Program-made: the position numbers and the translations under genes
Shown: piece by piece, positions 17,384 through 26,243 of the stretch
Numbering within the stretch: position 1 is the stretch's first letter
Layout: every line of letters begins with the position of its first letter
The notes under the pieces: generated by a model
Told to the model about the DNA's origin: nothing
The model's input: the letters and a program-made list of their open reading frames with translations, nothing else
Database searches by the model: none
Assembly: GCA_025056115.1 (NCBI GenBank)
Contig: JANWVM010000011.1
Location: forward strand, 20,970-59,137
Direction of reading: 5' to 3'
Source of the DNA: Gloeomargarita sp. SKYG116
GTDB taxonomy: Bacteria; Cyanobacteriota; Cyanobacteriia; Gloeomargaritales; Gloeomargaritaceae
Length of the DNA stretch: 38,168 nt

Positions 17384-17572
17384 ATGACAATAGTGTTTCA
17401 GGCGCTGGTTTTGCTGTTGGTGCTGCTGACATTTGTGCTAGTGGTGGCTGTGCCGGTGGTGCTAGCGACCCCTGGCGAATGGCAACGTTACCAGCGACTG
17501 GTCTACCTGGGGGCTGGCGTCTGGGTGCTACTGATATTTGCCATCGGGTTGATGGACGTGTTTCTGGTCTAA
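17384..17572 (+). CDS. psbZ: Photosystem II protein Z (Ycf9)
   Basis: The product has 62 residues with two transmembrane helices separated by [12 protein letters not shown]. The N-terminal [11 protein letters not shown] and the overall pattern are those of PsbZ, the small PSII core subunit that stabilises PSII and its contact with antenna. A GGAG lies 9 nt before the ATG. The stop TAA shares its last A with the start of ribH (TAATG), so translation of the two is probably coupled. The psbZ-ribH pairing recurs in cyanobacteria as far as I recall. Confidence 0.95.
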   Translation: MTIVFQALVLLLVLLTFVLVVAVPVVLATPGEWQRYQRLVYLGAGVWVLLIFAIGLMDVFLV

Positions 17573-18099
17573 TGGCAATTTTTGAAGGCACGTTTACCGA
17601 TGTCGAGGGCCTGCGGCTCGCCATTGTCATCGGGCGGTTTAACGATCTCATCGCCGGCAAGCTACTAGAGGGCTGTCGGGACGCGCTGCAACGGCACGGC
17701 GTGAACCTGGAAACCCAGGTGGATTACTTTTGGGTGCCGGGGAGCTTCGAGATACCGGTTGTGGCCCATCAACTAGCCCAATCCCAGCGCTACGATGCGG
17801 TGATTTGCTTGGGAGCGGTGATTCGCGGCGATACCCCCCATTTCGAGTACGTGGCTGCTGAGGTGGCCAAGGGCATTGCCGCCGCCAGTTTCCAAACTGG
17901 GGTACCAGTGATTTTTGGAGTGCTCACCACGGATAACTTGCAGCAGGCCATCGAACGCGCCGGCGTCAAGAGCAACAAAGGCTGGGAGTACGCGATGAAT
18001 GCCCTGGAAATGGCCAGTCTGATGCGTCAGGTGCGAGCCTTGCGAACGTCCTATACGCCGTCGTTGCCCCGCGTGGCTGACCTGCCGGATGCCCGTTGA
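17572..18099 (+). CDS. ribH: 6,7-dimethyl-8-ribityllumazine synthase
   Basis: The product has 175 residues. Lumazine synthase motifs are clear: [50 protein letters not shown] and [17 protein letters not shown] with SNKGWE. It condenses 5-amino-6-ribitylamino-uracil with 3,4-dihydroxy-2-butanone 4-phosphate in riboflavin synthesis. The histidine in TPHFEYV is the catalytic position. The start is fixed by the one-base overlap with psbZ. The tail is about 15 residues longer than in many RibH proteins. The -35 of the tRNA-Gly promoter overlaps its stop codon. Confidence 0.96.
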   Translation: MAIFEGTFTDVEGLRLAIVIGRFNDLIAGKLLEGCRDALQRHGVNLETQVDYFWVPGSFEIPVVAHQLAQSQRYDAVICLGAVIRGDTPHFEYVAAEVAKGIAAASFQTGVPVIFGVLTTDNLQQAIERAGVKSNKGWEYAMNALEMASLMRQVRALRTSYTPSLPRVADLPDAR

Positions 18100-18123
18100 C
18101 ACTGACGCCTGACTGGTTAGAAT
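18096..18123 (+). promoter_or_regulatory. Sigma70-type promoter for tRNA-Gly
   Basis: A perfect TTGACA (18096-18101) and TAGAAT (18118-18123) are separated by 16 bp. Transcription would begin about 8 nt before the mature tRNA. The -35 overlaps the ribH stop codon. Confidence 0.7.
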
Positions 18124-18137
18124 AGATAGAGCACTTT

Positions 18138-18209
18138 GCGGGCATAGCTCAGTGGTAGAGCGTCACCTTGCCAAGGTGAATGTCGCGCGTTCGAATCGCG
18201 TTGCCCGCT
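18138..18209 (+). tRNA. tRNA-Gly (anticodon GCC)
   Basis: Acceptor GCGGGCA pairs with TGCCCGC. The anticodon stem TCACC/GGTGA encloses TTGCCAA, giving anticodon GCC. The T arm is GCGCG-TTCGAAT-CGCGT. Discriminator T, no encoded CCA; 72 nt. Confidence 0.96.
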
Positions 18210-18680
18210 TGATTTCAAGGGAGAGCTAGACAAAGTATTAGAGGGGCTTTACTCCCTATGTCCTGCTAAGTTTGTATGACAGGTTATTGGGATATGACCA
18301 AATCACTGAAGGATAGAACGGCTAAGGTGCTTTTTGTTACAGGCAAAACTGCAACGGAACTTTGACCTGCGACCTAGGAGATGAAATATAGAGATGACTT
18401 AGTTATGTCACTCTAATTGCTGCCAGTTACAATTCGCCTGCAAGTCTTCAATCTGCATGCAAAACTTTGGTTGCATACCATCGGAAACCCAGGAAGGAGA
18501 CTGTGCCCTGCGACCCGAGGCAGAACAGGCATAGGCGACCGAGTTAGAAAGTCCTGCTCGTAGTCTGCCAACAGCTTGTTGGTCACCAAAGGAGATGAGA
18601 ACTGGTAACTTTAATATGAAACCCCATAATATACCGAAAAAGCCAAAGGCTATTTCTCAGGAACTATTGAGCACTAGTGG
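18210..18680 (+). other. 471-bp gene-free stretch with candidate RNA structure
   Basis: No convincing protein gene is present. A small frame begins at the ATG at 18595 directly after AAAGGAG (18588-18594), but it runs 106 nt into the DUF3598 gene in another frame and shows no family features. Structure can be drawn: GGCAGA (18519-18524) with TCTGCC (18564-18569), enclosing CAGG (18526-18529) with CCTG (18553-18556), followed by CCAACA-GCT-TGTTGG (18568-18582). The stretch could be a small RNA downstream of tRNA-Gly or a long leader of the DUF3598 gene. I did not recognise 6S RNA, tmRNA, RNase P RNA or a group II intron domain V. Confidence 0.4.
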
Positions 18681-19457
18681 ATGCAACTATTACCTGACTA
18701 CCCACCTCAGTGGCAGTGTTTGCTCCAGAACTTGGGGGAATGGCGGGGTGCCTTTAGCGATATGTCCCCAACCGGTGTCCTGCTAGCCAAACGCCCCAGT
18801 GTGGTGACATTGGAGGCGCTCGATGACGGGACAACCATCCGGCAAACCATTCGGGTTGACGGCAGCGAAAGGGTGTTGGTGTACCGCACGCTGGGACGGG
18901 GTATCTTACTGTTCGCGGATGGGGCCTTTTCCCAGGGGTCGTTGCAATGGGGGCCGTTTGGGGATTTCGGAGCAGAATTGGGCTTGATTCAAGGGGATGA
19001 CCGGGTGCGCTGCGCCATCGTTTACCAAAACAGCGTCTTAGACCGGCTGACGCTCATTCCAGAACAACGACCAGTGACGAAACCATTGCCTACGACTTAC
19101 CCGCTTGTCACGCAGCTCTACCCAGATTGGCGGACACCTGCTGCTCTTACCGGTCAACTCACCCTCACCTGGGATGCCCGGACAGCACACCTGCATCTGG
19201 AGTTGGATGCGGAAAGGTGGACGTGGACAGGACAACGCCAGGAGGGGAACTACTACGACGGGCAGGGGTACCGGTGGTTGCCGTTACGACCAGATACGGG
19301 TGTTTTCATACCGCCGGTGATTCCCCGGGGACAGCCGTTTTTGCTGGGGTTGGTGTGGGGTCACCAGGGGTTGCTGCGCCGGTATGACGCTCAAGGGGCA
19401 TGGACTGATTTAACCCAGGTGCGGTCGGTGCAGTTGGTGTCGGCCTGTGCGGGGTAG
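18681..19457 (+). CDS. DUF3598 family protein
   Basis: The product has 258 residues. It matches a cyanobacterial family by QWQCLLQNLGEWRGAF, RQTIRVDGSERVLVYRTLGRG, FADGAFSQGSLQWGPFGDFG and GAELGLIQGDDRVR. The family is predicted to form a lipocalin-like beta barrel of unknown function; I see no signal peptide or membrane segment. A stop codon lies six bases upstream in frame, so the ATG at 18681 is effectively fixed. No Shine-Dalgarno is close to it; the nearest strong one is at 18588, about 90 nt upstream. Confidence 0.85.
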   Translation: MQLLPDYPPQWQCLLQNLGEWRGAFSDMSPTGVLLAKRPSVVTLEALDDGTTIRQTIRVDGSERVLVYRTLGRGILLFADGAFSQGSLQWGPFGDFGAELGLIQGDDRVRCAIVYQNSVLDRLTLIPEQRPVTKPLPTTYPLVTQLYPDWRTPAALTGQLTLTWDARTAHLHLELDAERWTWTGQRQEGNYYDGQGYRWLPLRPDTGVFIPPVIPRGQPFLLGLVWGHQGLLRRYDAQGAWTDLTQVRSVQLVSACAG

Positions 19458-19501
19458 TATGATGGTTCGTAAACAATTGTTTGGCAATTGTGGGCACTCC
19501 C

Positions 19502-20215
19502 ATGGCTGATGACCTACGGGCTGTCTTGGAACTGGCAACGGTGGAGGAGTTACAGGATTTGACCCAGATTTTGTTCAGTCGTCGGTTTAACCCGCTGGAC
19601 TACCTCTGTACACCGCCGCCGGAGATGGTCCAGTCCCAAGACCGAGACGCATGGCTGGATATGCTGGCGGCGCGGTTGCGCTTTTTAGCGGCAGACGGTT
19701 TGACCGTGTTGCGGGGACAGGCAGACAAGCTCAGCTATTACGAAATCCTGTTGCGGGTGTGCCAGTATTTAAAGCTGCCCTGCACGGAAGAGCTGAGCGT
19801 TCAAGATTTGGAGTCAGAGATTTTCCTGCATGTCCTGCAGCGGTCATGGAACCAATTGCCGGCTCACCAGCGAGAACAGTTGCAGGCGGAATTGACCCAA
19901 GAATTAGCAGGGCCTTGGCAACGGGAAATGGTGCAAGCCTTTTTGAAAAAGGGCAGCGTGGTGGCGCTAGGTTCAGTGTTGCGAGCGGTTTTGTTGCGGA
20001 AACTGGCAGGCTACACAGCTCTGGTGCAAGGCGCCCGCATGGTGATGGTACGGGGTGTGACGGCATTACTTGGTCCTGTATTGTGGGGGTGGTTTTTGGC
20101 GGAATTGGGTTGGAGCGCCATCGCTACGAACTACGCACGGGTAATCCCAGCCGTACTGACCCTGGCTCAAATCCGACTCTTGCGGGATGAATCGTTAACT
20201 TGGGCGCCCGCTTAG
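19502..20215 (+). CDS. YaaW-family protein
   Basis: The product has 237 residues from the ATG at 19502 (MADDLRAVLELATVEELQDL). I recognise the cyanobacterial YaaW family from LTQILFSRRFNPLDYL, QSQDRDAWLDMLAARLRFLA and ADGLTVLRGQADKLSYYEIL. The C-terminal third has hydrophobic segments near residues 150-165 and 185-225, so membrane association is likely. The function is unknown. Its last codons overlap the presumed TTG start of the O-antigen ligase-like gene, and the chain of three genes to 22871 looks cotranscribed. Confidence 0.8.
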   Translation: MADDLRAVLELATVEELQDLTQILFSRRFNPLDYLCTPPPEMVQSQDRDAWLDMLAARLRFLAADGLTVLRGQADKLSYYEILLRVCQYLKLPCTEELSVQDLESEIFLHVLQRSWNQLPAHQREQLQAELTQELAGPWQREMVQAFLKKGSVVALGSVLRAVLLRKLAGYTALVQGARMVMVRGVTALLGPVLWGWFLAELGWSAIATNYARVIPAVLTLAQIRLLRDESLTWAPA

Positions 20216-21360
20216 ATTGGTTGGCCATCGGCCTAGGCATATTGCCCTTCTGGTCGGTGCTGGGGCTGGCGCTCTGGGCTGGCGGCATGGTGACCCTCTG
20301 GGTGCGCCAGGGTCGGGCTTTACTCCGCGACCAGGACACTTGGCTATGGTTGACCGTGGCGGTGGGATTACTGTTTAGCGCCTGGCAGTCGCCCGCGCCC
20401 GGAACGGCTCTTTTGGGTCTAGGGAATTTCATCCCCTTTTTTGCGTTTTTTCTAGCGCTGCGTTCCTATTTGACCCCGGCGCGCATGTCATTGTTGTTGA
20501 CCATCATGGGGAGTACAGCAGTGGTCGTTGCTGGCATTGGCCTAGCCCAGGCGCTGGTAAGCAGGCCATGGACCCTGACGATTTTAGGGGTGGAGATGAA
20601 TTGGCATCCCCGTATTCCCGGACGCATTGATTCAGTATTTAGTGATGCCAATGTCATGGCGTCCTACTGCGTGATGATGTTGTTTGTGCAACTGGGGTTG
20701 GCGTGGCAAGCACCGGTCAAGTCTTGGGCGCGGTGGGGATGGCATGCGGCTGCGGGTTTAACATTACTGGCGCTGGTATTGACCCGTTCCCTCAATGGAC
20801 TAGCGGTGGCGTGGGTGATAGGGCTGGGGTTAAGTTGGGCTTACCGGCGCTACGGGGTCAGCGCTTTGCTCCTGCTACTGGGGCTGGCGGTGATAGCAGC
20901 GGGTTGGGATTGGCCAGGCTGGCGGCTAGTGGTGCCGGAGGTGTTGTGGGGGCGCATTCCCAAGTACCTGACTGGCCAGGCAGAAGATTTACGCACGGTG
21001 CAATGGCAAGTGGCGTGGCACGCCTTTCTACAACGTCCTTGGTGGGGCTGGGGGTTGCGCTATTTCCCAACGCTCTATCGCCAAAGCACCCAGAGTTGGG
21101 TCGGGCATCCCCATAACGTCTGGGTCATGTTACTTGTGGAAACAGGGGTCTGGACGACAGCGCTGTTGATGTATCTCGTGGGACGGGTGTTAGCCCAGGG
21201 GTGGTGGCACTGGCAACGCAGCAGGCAGCCCTGGTACGGCGGCATGTGGTTGGCGTTTGTGGCTATCACCTTATTCCATGGCCTGGATGTGACCTTGTTT
21301 GATGGGCGAATTAACGGCTTGGCCTGGCTGCTGCTGGCGGGATTGGCGGGTGGGAGATGA
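20200..21360 (+). CDS. O-antigen ligase/polymerase-like membrane protein
   Basis: The product has up to 386 residues. About ten hydrophobic segments are visible, with a large periplasmic loop between residues about 250 and 310 that contains RTVQWQVAWHAFLQRPWWGWGL and GHPHNVWVMLLVETG, the loop pattern of the Wzy_C/O-antigen ligase family. Members join or polymerise glycans at the outer face of the inner membrane; the acceptor here is unknown. The start is uncertain: TTG at 20200 overlaps the YaaW gene by 16 bp, and the next ATG is at 20287. The stop overlaps the next gene as ATGA. Confidence 0.75.
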   Translation: MGARLDWLAIGLGILPFWSVLGLALWAGGMVTLWVRQGRALLRDQDTWLWLTVAVGLLFSAWQSPAPGTALLGLGNFIPFFAFFLALRSYLTPARMSLLLTIMGSTAVVVAGIGLAQALVSRPWTLTILGVEMNWHPRIPGRIDSVFSDANVMASYCVMMLFVQLGLAWQAPVKSWARWGWHAAAGLTLLALVLTRSLNGLAVAWVIGLGLSWAYRRYGVSALLLLLGLAVIAAGWDWPGWRLVVPEVLWGRIPKYLTGQAEDLRTVQWQVAWHAFLQRPWWGWGLRYFPTLYRQSTQSWVGHPHNVWVMLLVETGVWTTALLMYLVGRVLAQGWWHWQRSRQPWYGGMWLAFVAITLFHGLDVTLFDGRINGLAWLLLAGLAGGR

Positions 21361-22871
21361 AATACCGATGGGTTGTGTGGGTAGGGTTGTTAGTTTTGGT
21401 GGGGTGGTTACTCGGGCCGGGAGCTGGCTGGATCATCCCGCGCATTCAACAACAAGACTCTTTGGCTGGCTTTGTCGGGACGCTGGCAGAAGTGTTGGCG
21501 GGAGTTTTGGGCTTTACCATCTCCGCTGTAGCCATCGTCGTGCAATTGAGCGCTGAACGATTTAGCCCCAAAGTCACCGAGTTATTTTTGCGGGAGCGGG
21601 TCAACTGGCTGACCATTCTGTTTCTCATCCTGGCCAATCTCATTAGTGTCTGGACGACGCTGGCGTTTGCCTTTGACCCCATGCCGTTTGGATTGGTGGC
21701 ATTGAATTTGTGCCTGGGGAGCTTGTCGTTTATCATCTTGATTCCCTACTTCATTTTTGTGCTGGATTTTCTCCAACCCAGTTCCATCATTCAAAACCTG
21801 GAGCGACAAGTCCGGCAGGGCATCATGCAGAAATTGAGCAAGATAACATCTCTTCAGGCGATTCAACGCAATCATCGCCACTGCCTATCCGCCTTGGGAG
21901 AATTTCGTTCGATTGCTATTAGCGCTCTCCAACAAAGAGACCAGGCGATTATCCTGGGGTGCTTGGAAAGCCTGCGGGACTTGGCCATTTTTTACGGTGA
22001 ACACAAATCCCAGTTACCTGACTTGTGGTTTCGCCTCACACCCGCTGTGTACAAAGACCCTGATTTTATTTCCGTAGATGCGGTGAAATTGCGGGAGATT
22101 GAGAAACAAAAACTCTGGCTGGAAGTAAAAATCCTGCGGCAATACCAGGGCATTTTGGCAAACTCACTGTTGGTCTCGGCAGAAACCTGCACATTGGTAG
22201 GAATTTACACACGGGAAATCGGTGAACAAGCGCTGGATTTAGGGCAGGCATCACTGGTACATTTGACAGTGAAATTTTTTAATACTTACCTGCGCGCGGT
22301 TATTAATCAACGGGATATTCGCGCTGGCTATAACATCATCAAGCAATACCGCCTGCTCGCTGAACAAGCTCTGTTGCAGGGTTGTGATGACATTGCTATT
22401 GAGATTGCCCAGCATTTTCGTTACTACAGCCTGATTGCCCATAAAACCCACTTGTATTTCCTGTGTGAAGTGTTTGCCTATGACCTGGGTCATCTAGTGC
22501 GAACCTGTGCGCAACTGGCAGAACCAACCCACCGGCAGCTTCTAGATATTTTTCTCAAGGTGGACCAGGACCCGGAAAGCGAGCAACAGGAGCAGTCCTC
22601 GCGGGGCGTGCGCAAATCTCAAGTGAAACTGGCCGCCTATTACCTCAGTCGCGGGGATAAACAGTGGGCCGAATTGATTTTTCAAGATATGCACCATGAA
22701 CCCTACAGCCGCGTGCAGGTGATCTGTGAGGAATTGCTCACCACGGGCGAAGATTTCTGGGAATTTACCGACCGAGGTGAAAGTTTTTATTACCTGGAGC
22801 CAGAACTCCACCCCTACGTGCAGGAATTTTTTAGCTGGTTCGTCCCGCCAGTAACTCCGCCGCCGGGATAA
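21357..22871 (+). CDS. DUF2254-like membrane protein
   Basis: The product has 504 residues. Four hydrophobic segments lie in the first 140 residues (about 5-25, 40-65, 83-104 and 112-137), followed by a long soluble C-terminal domain. The block FVGTLAEVLAGVLGFTISAVAIVVQLSAERFSP is typical of DUF2254 proteins. The function is unknown; the topology suggests a membrane-anchored regulator or transporter-like protein. The ATG overlaps the upstream stop (ATGA) with GGTGGGAG before it. Its 3' end overlaps the convergent gpmI gene by 41 bp. Confidence 0.7.
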   Translation: MKYRWVVWVGLLVLVGWLLGPGAGWIIPRIQQQDSLAGFVGTLAEVLAGVLGFTISAVAIVVQLSAERFSPKVTELFLRERVNWLTILFLILANLISVWTTLAFAFDPMPFGLVALNLCLGSLSFIILIPYFIFVLDFLQPSSIIQNLERQVRQGIMQKLSKITSLQAIQRNHRHCLSALGEFRSIAISALQQRDQAIILGCLESLRDLAIFYGEHKSQLPDLWFRLTPAVYKDPDFISVDAVKLREIEKQKLWLEVKILRQYQGILANSLLVSAETCTLVGIYTREIGEQALDLGQASLVHLTVKFFNTYLRAVINQRDIRAGYNIIKQYRLLAEQALLQGCDDIAIEIAQHFRYYSLIAHKTHLYFLCEVFAYDLGHLVRTCAQLAEPTHRQLLDIFLKVDQDPESEQQEQSSRGVRKSQVKLAAYYLSRGDKQWAELIFQDMHHEPYSRVQVICEELLTTGEDFWEFTDRGESFYYLEPELHPYVQEFFSWFVPPVTPPPG

Positions 22872-24429
22872 TTTCGTAATCCGCTGGGGCAATCAAGGAC
22901 TGACCAGTCATTTCTGGCGGTTGCGGCAACCCCAAAATCTGCAACACCGTTGGCGCGACATCGGCTAGGCGTCCCCCCTGCCGCAGTTTCACCTCACCGC
23001 CATGCCCAGGAATTTTGGCCCCTTCCCCTTCCACCACAATAAACGGCACCGGGTTGGTGGTGTGAGCTGTCCAGGGATGACCCTGCTCGTCCGCCATCAC
23101 TTCCGCATTGCCGTGGTCGGCTGTAATCAGCACCGTAGCCCCCACCTGGCTCGCCGCCGCTAACACCCGTCCCACACAGCGGTCCACCGTTTCAATCGCC
23201 GTCACTGCCGCATCCATTTGTCCCGTATGCCCCACCATGTCCGGGTTGGCGTAGTTGACCACAATGAAGTTGTACGCGCGGGATGCTAAGGCATTCACCA
23301 CCGTGTCCGTCACGGCCTCTGCCGACATGGCTGGTGCCAAGTCATAGGTGGGTACCTGGGGACTGGGAATCATCACCCGGTCTTCCCCCTCAAAGGGTTG
23401 CTCACGCCCGCCGTTGAAGAAATAGGTCACATGGGCATACTTCTCCGTTTCCGCCGTGCGCAACTGCTTTAACCCGTGCTGGGCAATCACTTCCCCTAAC
23501 AAGTTGTTCAGGTTTTGGGGAGGAAAGATGACGGGCACGCCCAAACTAGAGTCGTATTCCGTCATGGTCACCACATCTAACGGTTCGATGCGCTCACGGG
23601 GAAAGCCGGTAAATGCCGGGTCTACAAACGCCCGCACCAGTTGCCGCATCCGGTCCGGTCGAAAGTTGAAGAAGATAACGCCATCCCCTGCTTGGATAGC
23701 TCCCGGCGCCAACCGCACCGGCGGGATAAATTCATCGGTGACCCCATCCTGGTAACTCGTCTGGAGCAATTCCACCGCATCAATCCCCTTGCCCGGTCCG
23801 TCGGTGGTCATCGCCTGGTAAGCCGCTTGCGTCCGGTCCCAGCGCTTATCCCGGTCCATTGCATAGTACCGCCCGCTGACCGTTGCAATCTTGCCAATCC
23901 CCAACTGCTCCAAATAGGCCTGTACCTGTCCTAAATACTCCTGCCCAGCAGTGGTCAACGTATCCCGCCCGTCTGTGATGGCATGCACGCACACCTGGTC
24001 AAACCCCTGCGCCTTGGCAAAATCCAGTAACGCTAGCAGATGGTCTAAATGGGAATGCACCCCTCCCGTTGAACATAAGCCCACCAGGTGCAAATTGCCA
24101 CCCCGTTGTCGTACCCGTTCCGCTAGTTCAAGCAATACCGGATGACGTAAAAACACGCCTTCTGCCGCCGCATCGGAAATCCGTACAAACTCCTGCGGCA
24201 CCACCCGTCCTGCCCCCAGGTTCAAATGGCCCACTTCTGAGTTACCCATTTGTCCAGCCGGCAGGCCCACATCCCGCCCTGACGCTTGCAGTAGTGTGTG
24301 GGGATAAATCTGCCAAAGACTATCCATCACCGGCGTGGCTGCCCGAGCAATGGCATTAGCCGTCGGTTCCTCCCGGTAACCCCAACCATCTAAAATCACC
24401 AGCACAACGGGGGAAGCAGGGTGGGACAT
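22831..24429 (-). CDS. gpmI: 2,3-bisphosphoglycerate-independent phosphoglycerate mutase
   Basis: The product has 532 residues from the ATG at 24427-24429, with GGAAGAG 8 nt upstream. Alkaline-phosphatase-type metal ligands and the phosphoserine nucleophile are visible: LDGWGYR (D14), GQMGNSEVGHLNLG (S64), HAITDGRDT, SGRYYAMDRDKRWDR, FFNFRPDRMRQL, NYANPDMVGHTG and ITADHGNAE. It interconverts 3- and 2-phosphoglycerate in glycolysis and in carbon export from the Calvin cycle, using manganese. tRNA-Cys lies 70 bp upstream on the same strand. The last 41 bp overlap the end of the DUF2254-like gene. Confidence 0.96.
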   Translation of the reverse strand: MSHPASPVVLVILDGWGYREEPTANAIARAATPVMDSLWQIYPHTLLQASGRDVGLPAGQMGNSEVGHLNLGAGRVVPQEFVRISDAAAEGVFLRHPVLLELAERVRQRGGNLHLVGLCSTGGVHSHLDHLLALLDFAKAQGFDQVCVHAITDGRDTLTTAGQEYLGQVQAYLEQLGIGKIATVSGRYYAMDRDKRWDRTQAAYQAMTTDGPGKGIDAVELLQTSYQDGVTDEFIPPVRLAPGAIQAGDGVIFFNFRPDRMRQLVRAFVDPAFTGFPRERIEPLDVVTMTEYDSSLGVPVIFPPQNLNNLLGEVIAQHGLKQLRTAETEKYAHVTYFFNGGREQPFEGEDRVMIPSPQVPTYDLAPAMSAEAVTDTVVNALASRAYNFIVVNYANPDMVGHTGQMDAAVTAIETVDRCVGRVLAAASQVGATVLITADHGNAEVMADEQGHPWTAHTTNPVPFIVVEGEGAKIPGHGGEVKLRQGGRLADVAPTVLQILGLPQPPEMTGQSLIAPADYEIIPAAELLAGRTS

Positions 24430-24498
24430 AAGCAGTTCTCTTCCGTGATGGACATGGATTTTGTCCTTTATGATACTACCCCCCGTCCAGTTTCCCCA

Positions 24499-24570
<72 letters not shown>

Positions 24571-24617
24571 GGCTATTTGGTTATGGTAGCATGAGGACTT
24601 TGCTGACCGAGACCCTT

Positions 24618-25250
24618 ATGCCGGGCTGGTTTATCTCCCTCGAAGGGATCGAAGGCGCTGGCAAAACGACCCAAATGCACCTGCTAGCCGATTGGTTGCA
24701 GCGCCAGGGTCACACAGTCCTCACCACCTGGGAACCCGGCGGCACTGAACTCGGCCAGTCCCTGCGCCAGTTGCTATTACACCACCGCTTACCGCACCGC
24801 ACCGAATTACTCCTGTACGCTGCTGACCGGGCCACCCACATCGCCGAAGTCCTGCAACCGGCTTTGCAAACGCACCAAGTGGTCCTGTGCGACCGCTACA
24901 CTGACTCCACCGTGGCTTACCAGGGATATGGCCGGGGGATGGATTTACACCTGATTGACCAGGTCAACACCATTGCCACGGGGGGACTCATGCCCGATTT
25001 GACCCTGTGGTTGGATGTGCCAGTAGAAGTGGGACTCCGGCGGGCGCGGGGGCGGGGTGACCTGAACGCCATTGAACAGGAATCCTTTGCCTTCCACGAG
25101 CGCGTGCGCCAGGGCTACCAAGCCTTAGCAAAACAGTATCCCCAACGCATCTGCCGGATTGACGCCGCATCGGACGTTGAAACCGTTTTCAAGCAGATTC
25201 GGGCGGCGATTGCGGGTCGGTGGCGTGAGCCTGCCAGCGAATGCCAATAA
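24618..25250 (+). CDS. tmk: Thymidylate kinase
   Basis: The product has 210 residues from the ATG at 24618 (MPGWFISLEGIEG), placing the P-loop GIEGAGKTTQ at residues 10-19 as usual; an ATG at 24591 would add nine residues. Other motifs: EPGGTELGQSLRQLLL, the DRY motif in CDRYTDSTVAYQGYGRG, and a lid segment RRARGRGDLNAIEQES. It phosphorylates dTMP to dTDP. It diverges from tRNA-Cys by about 47 bp. The last 62 bp overlap the convergent crtR gene. Confidence 0.95.
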   Translation: MPGWFISLEGIEGAGKTTQMHLLADWLQRQGHTVLTTWEPGGTELGQSLRQLLLHHRLPHRTELLLYAADRATHIAEVLQPALQTHQVVLCDRYTDSTVAYQGYGRGMDLHLIDQVNTIATGGLMPDLTLWLDVPVEVGLRRARGRGDLNAIEQESFAFHERVRQGYQALAKQYPQRICRIDAASDVETVFKQIRAAIAGRWREPASECQ

Positions 25251-26103
25251 ACAAGTCGTACAAAAAGCTCAGGAAACTGCGCGAATCTTCCCATAACCCC
25301 AGCGTTTGCGGCGAGCCGTGGGCCGTCAACGTTGGTTTCATCAAATGATAAACCCGCTCGTAGTGATACCAGGGAATGGAAGGCCAAAGATGATGAATCA
25401 AGTGGTAATTTTGGCCCAGGATTAACCAATTCCAAATGCGGCTGGGATAGACACGGGCGTTCGTCCAGCGACCCCGTTCCCGAAACGGGCGATGGGGTAG
25501 ATAGTCAAAAAACAGTCCTAGAGCCAACCCCACCACCAGCGCCGGCGAAAACCAAAAATTCATGATGTAGCCCAGGAAACCGTAATAACAGGCGGCCCCA
25601 ATTACCCCTGCCACTATCAACCGGCTAATCGCCCATTCCCACAAGTCATAGCCCTGCCACAACCGCCGTTGAAAGAAATAGATTTCGTGGTAGAAAAAGC
25701 GTGCGGCAATCAACCACAGCGGCCCGCCTGTGGATACAAAGTGGTCCGGGTCGTTTTTCGGGTCATTGACGTGGGCGTGGTGCTGCATGTGTACCCGGGT
25801 AAACACCGGAAACGTAAACCCCAGCATCAACGCACTCACATGGCCCATTGCGGCATTTATCACCGGATTCTGGTGGGCCGCTTGATGCGAGGCGTCATGG
25901 ATCACCGTCCCGGCCAGGTGAAGCGCCAAGACATTGCACCCAAAACATACCGGCGGCCACCAGCCCCAACACCAGTACCCCAACGCGGAACTGACCGCCA
26001 ACCCCAACGCCAAGCAGAAAATGGCAAAGGTGGGATTCCATACACTGGCCGGCGCAACCAGATACTCCTTCGGCGGCAGACGCAACACCGGGGTCGCAAC
26101 CAT
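25189..26103 (-). CDS. crtR: Beta-carotene hydroxylase (CrtR)
   Basis: The product has 304 residues from the ATG at 26101-26103, with a strong GGAGGAG 8 nt before it; a GTG two codons upstream is less likely. It is a membrane di-iron enzyme with histidine motifs HDASHQAAH, HMQHHAHVNDPKNDPDHF and, near the C-terminus, NYHLIHHLWP, plus four to five hydrophobic segments. The family hydroxylates beta-carotene rings to zeaxanthin and also acts on deoxy-myxoxanthophyll in cyanobacteria, which links it to the crtD gene at the left end. The start diverges from queF across 140 bp; the 3' end overlaps tmk by 62 bp. Confidence 0.9.
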   Translation of the reverse strand: MVATPVLRLPPKEYLVAPASVWNPTFAIFCLALGLAVSSALGYWCWGWWPPVCFGCNVLALHLAGTVIHDASHQAAHQNPVINAAMGHVSALMLGFTFPVFTRVHMQHHAHVNDPKNDPDHFVSTGGPLWLIAARFFYHEIYFFQRRLWQGYDLWEWAISRLIVAGVIGAACYYGFLGYIMNFWFSPALVVGLALGLFFDYLPHRPFRERGRWTNARVYPSRIWNWLILGQNYHLIHHLWPSIPWYHYERVYHLMKPTLTAHGSPQTLGLWEDSRSFLSFLYDLFIGIRWQAHATDPQSPPESA

Positions 26104-26243
26104 GAACACAACTCCTCCAAAACCGTCAGGTCACCACGACCTTATTGTTTACTATAAGACAGAATGAGAAATAAGATGAAGTTTTGTTAATAGTGGTGTA
26201 AAGCGCCGTGTTAGAGTGAGGGAGAGGCGTTGCGGGAGTTGCG

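Noticed and set aside
18361-18600. Group II intron, 6S RNA or RNase P RNA in the stretch after tRNA-Gly
   Set aside because: No domain V hairpin, no long 6S-like rod with central bubble, and none of the conserved RNase P segments.
26104-26243. preQ1 riboswitch before queF
   Set aside because: No preQ1-I or preQ1-II core could be drawn in the 140-bp leader.
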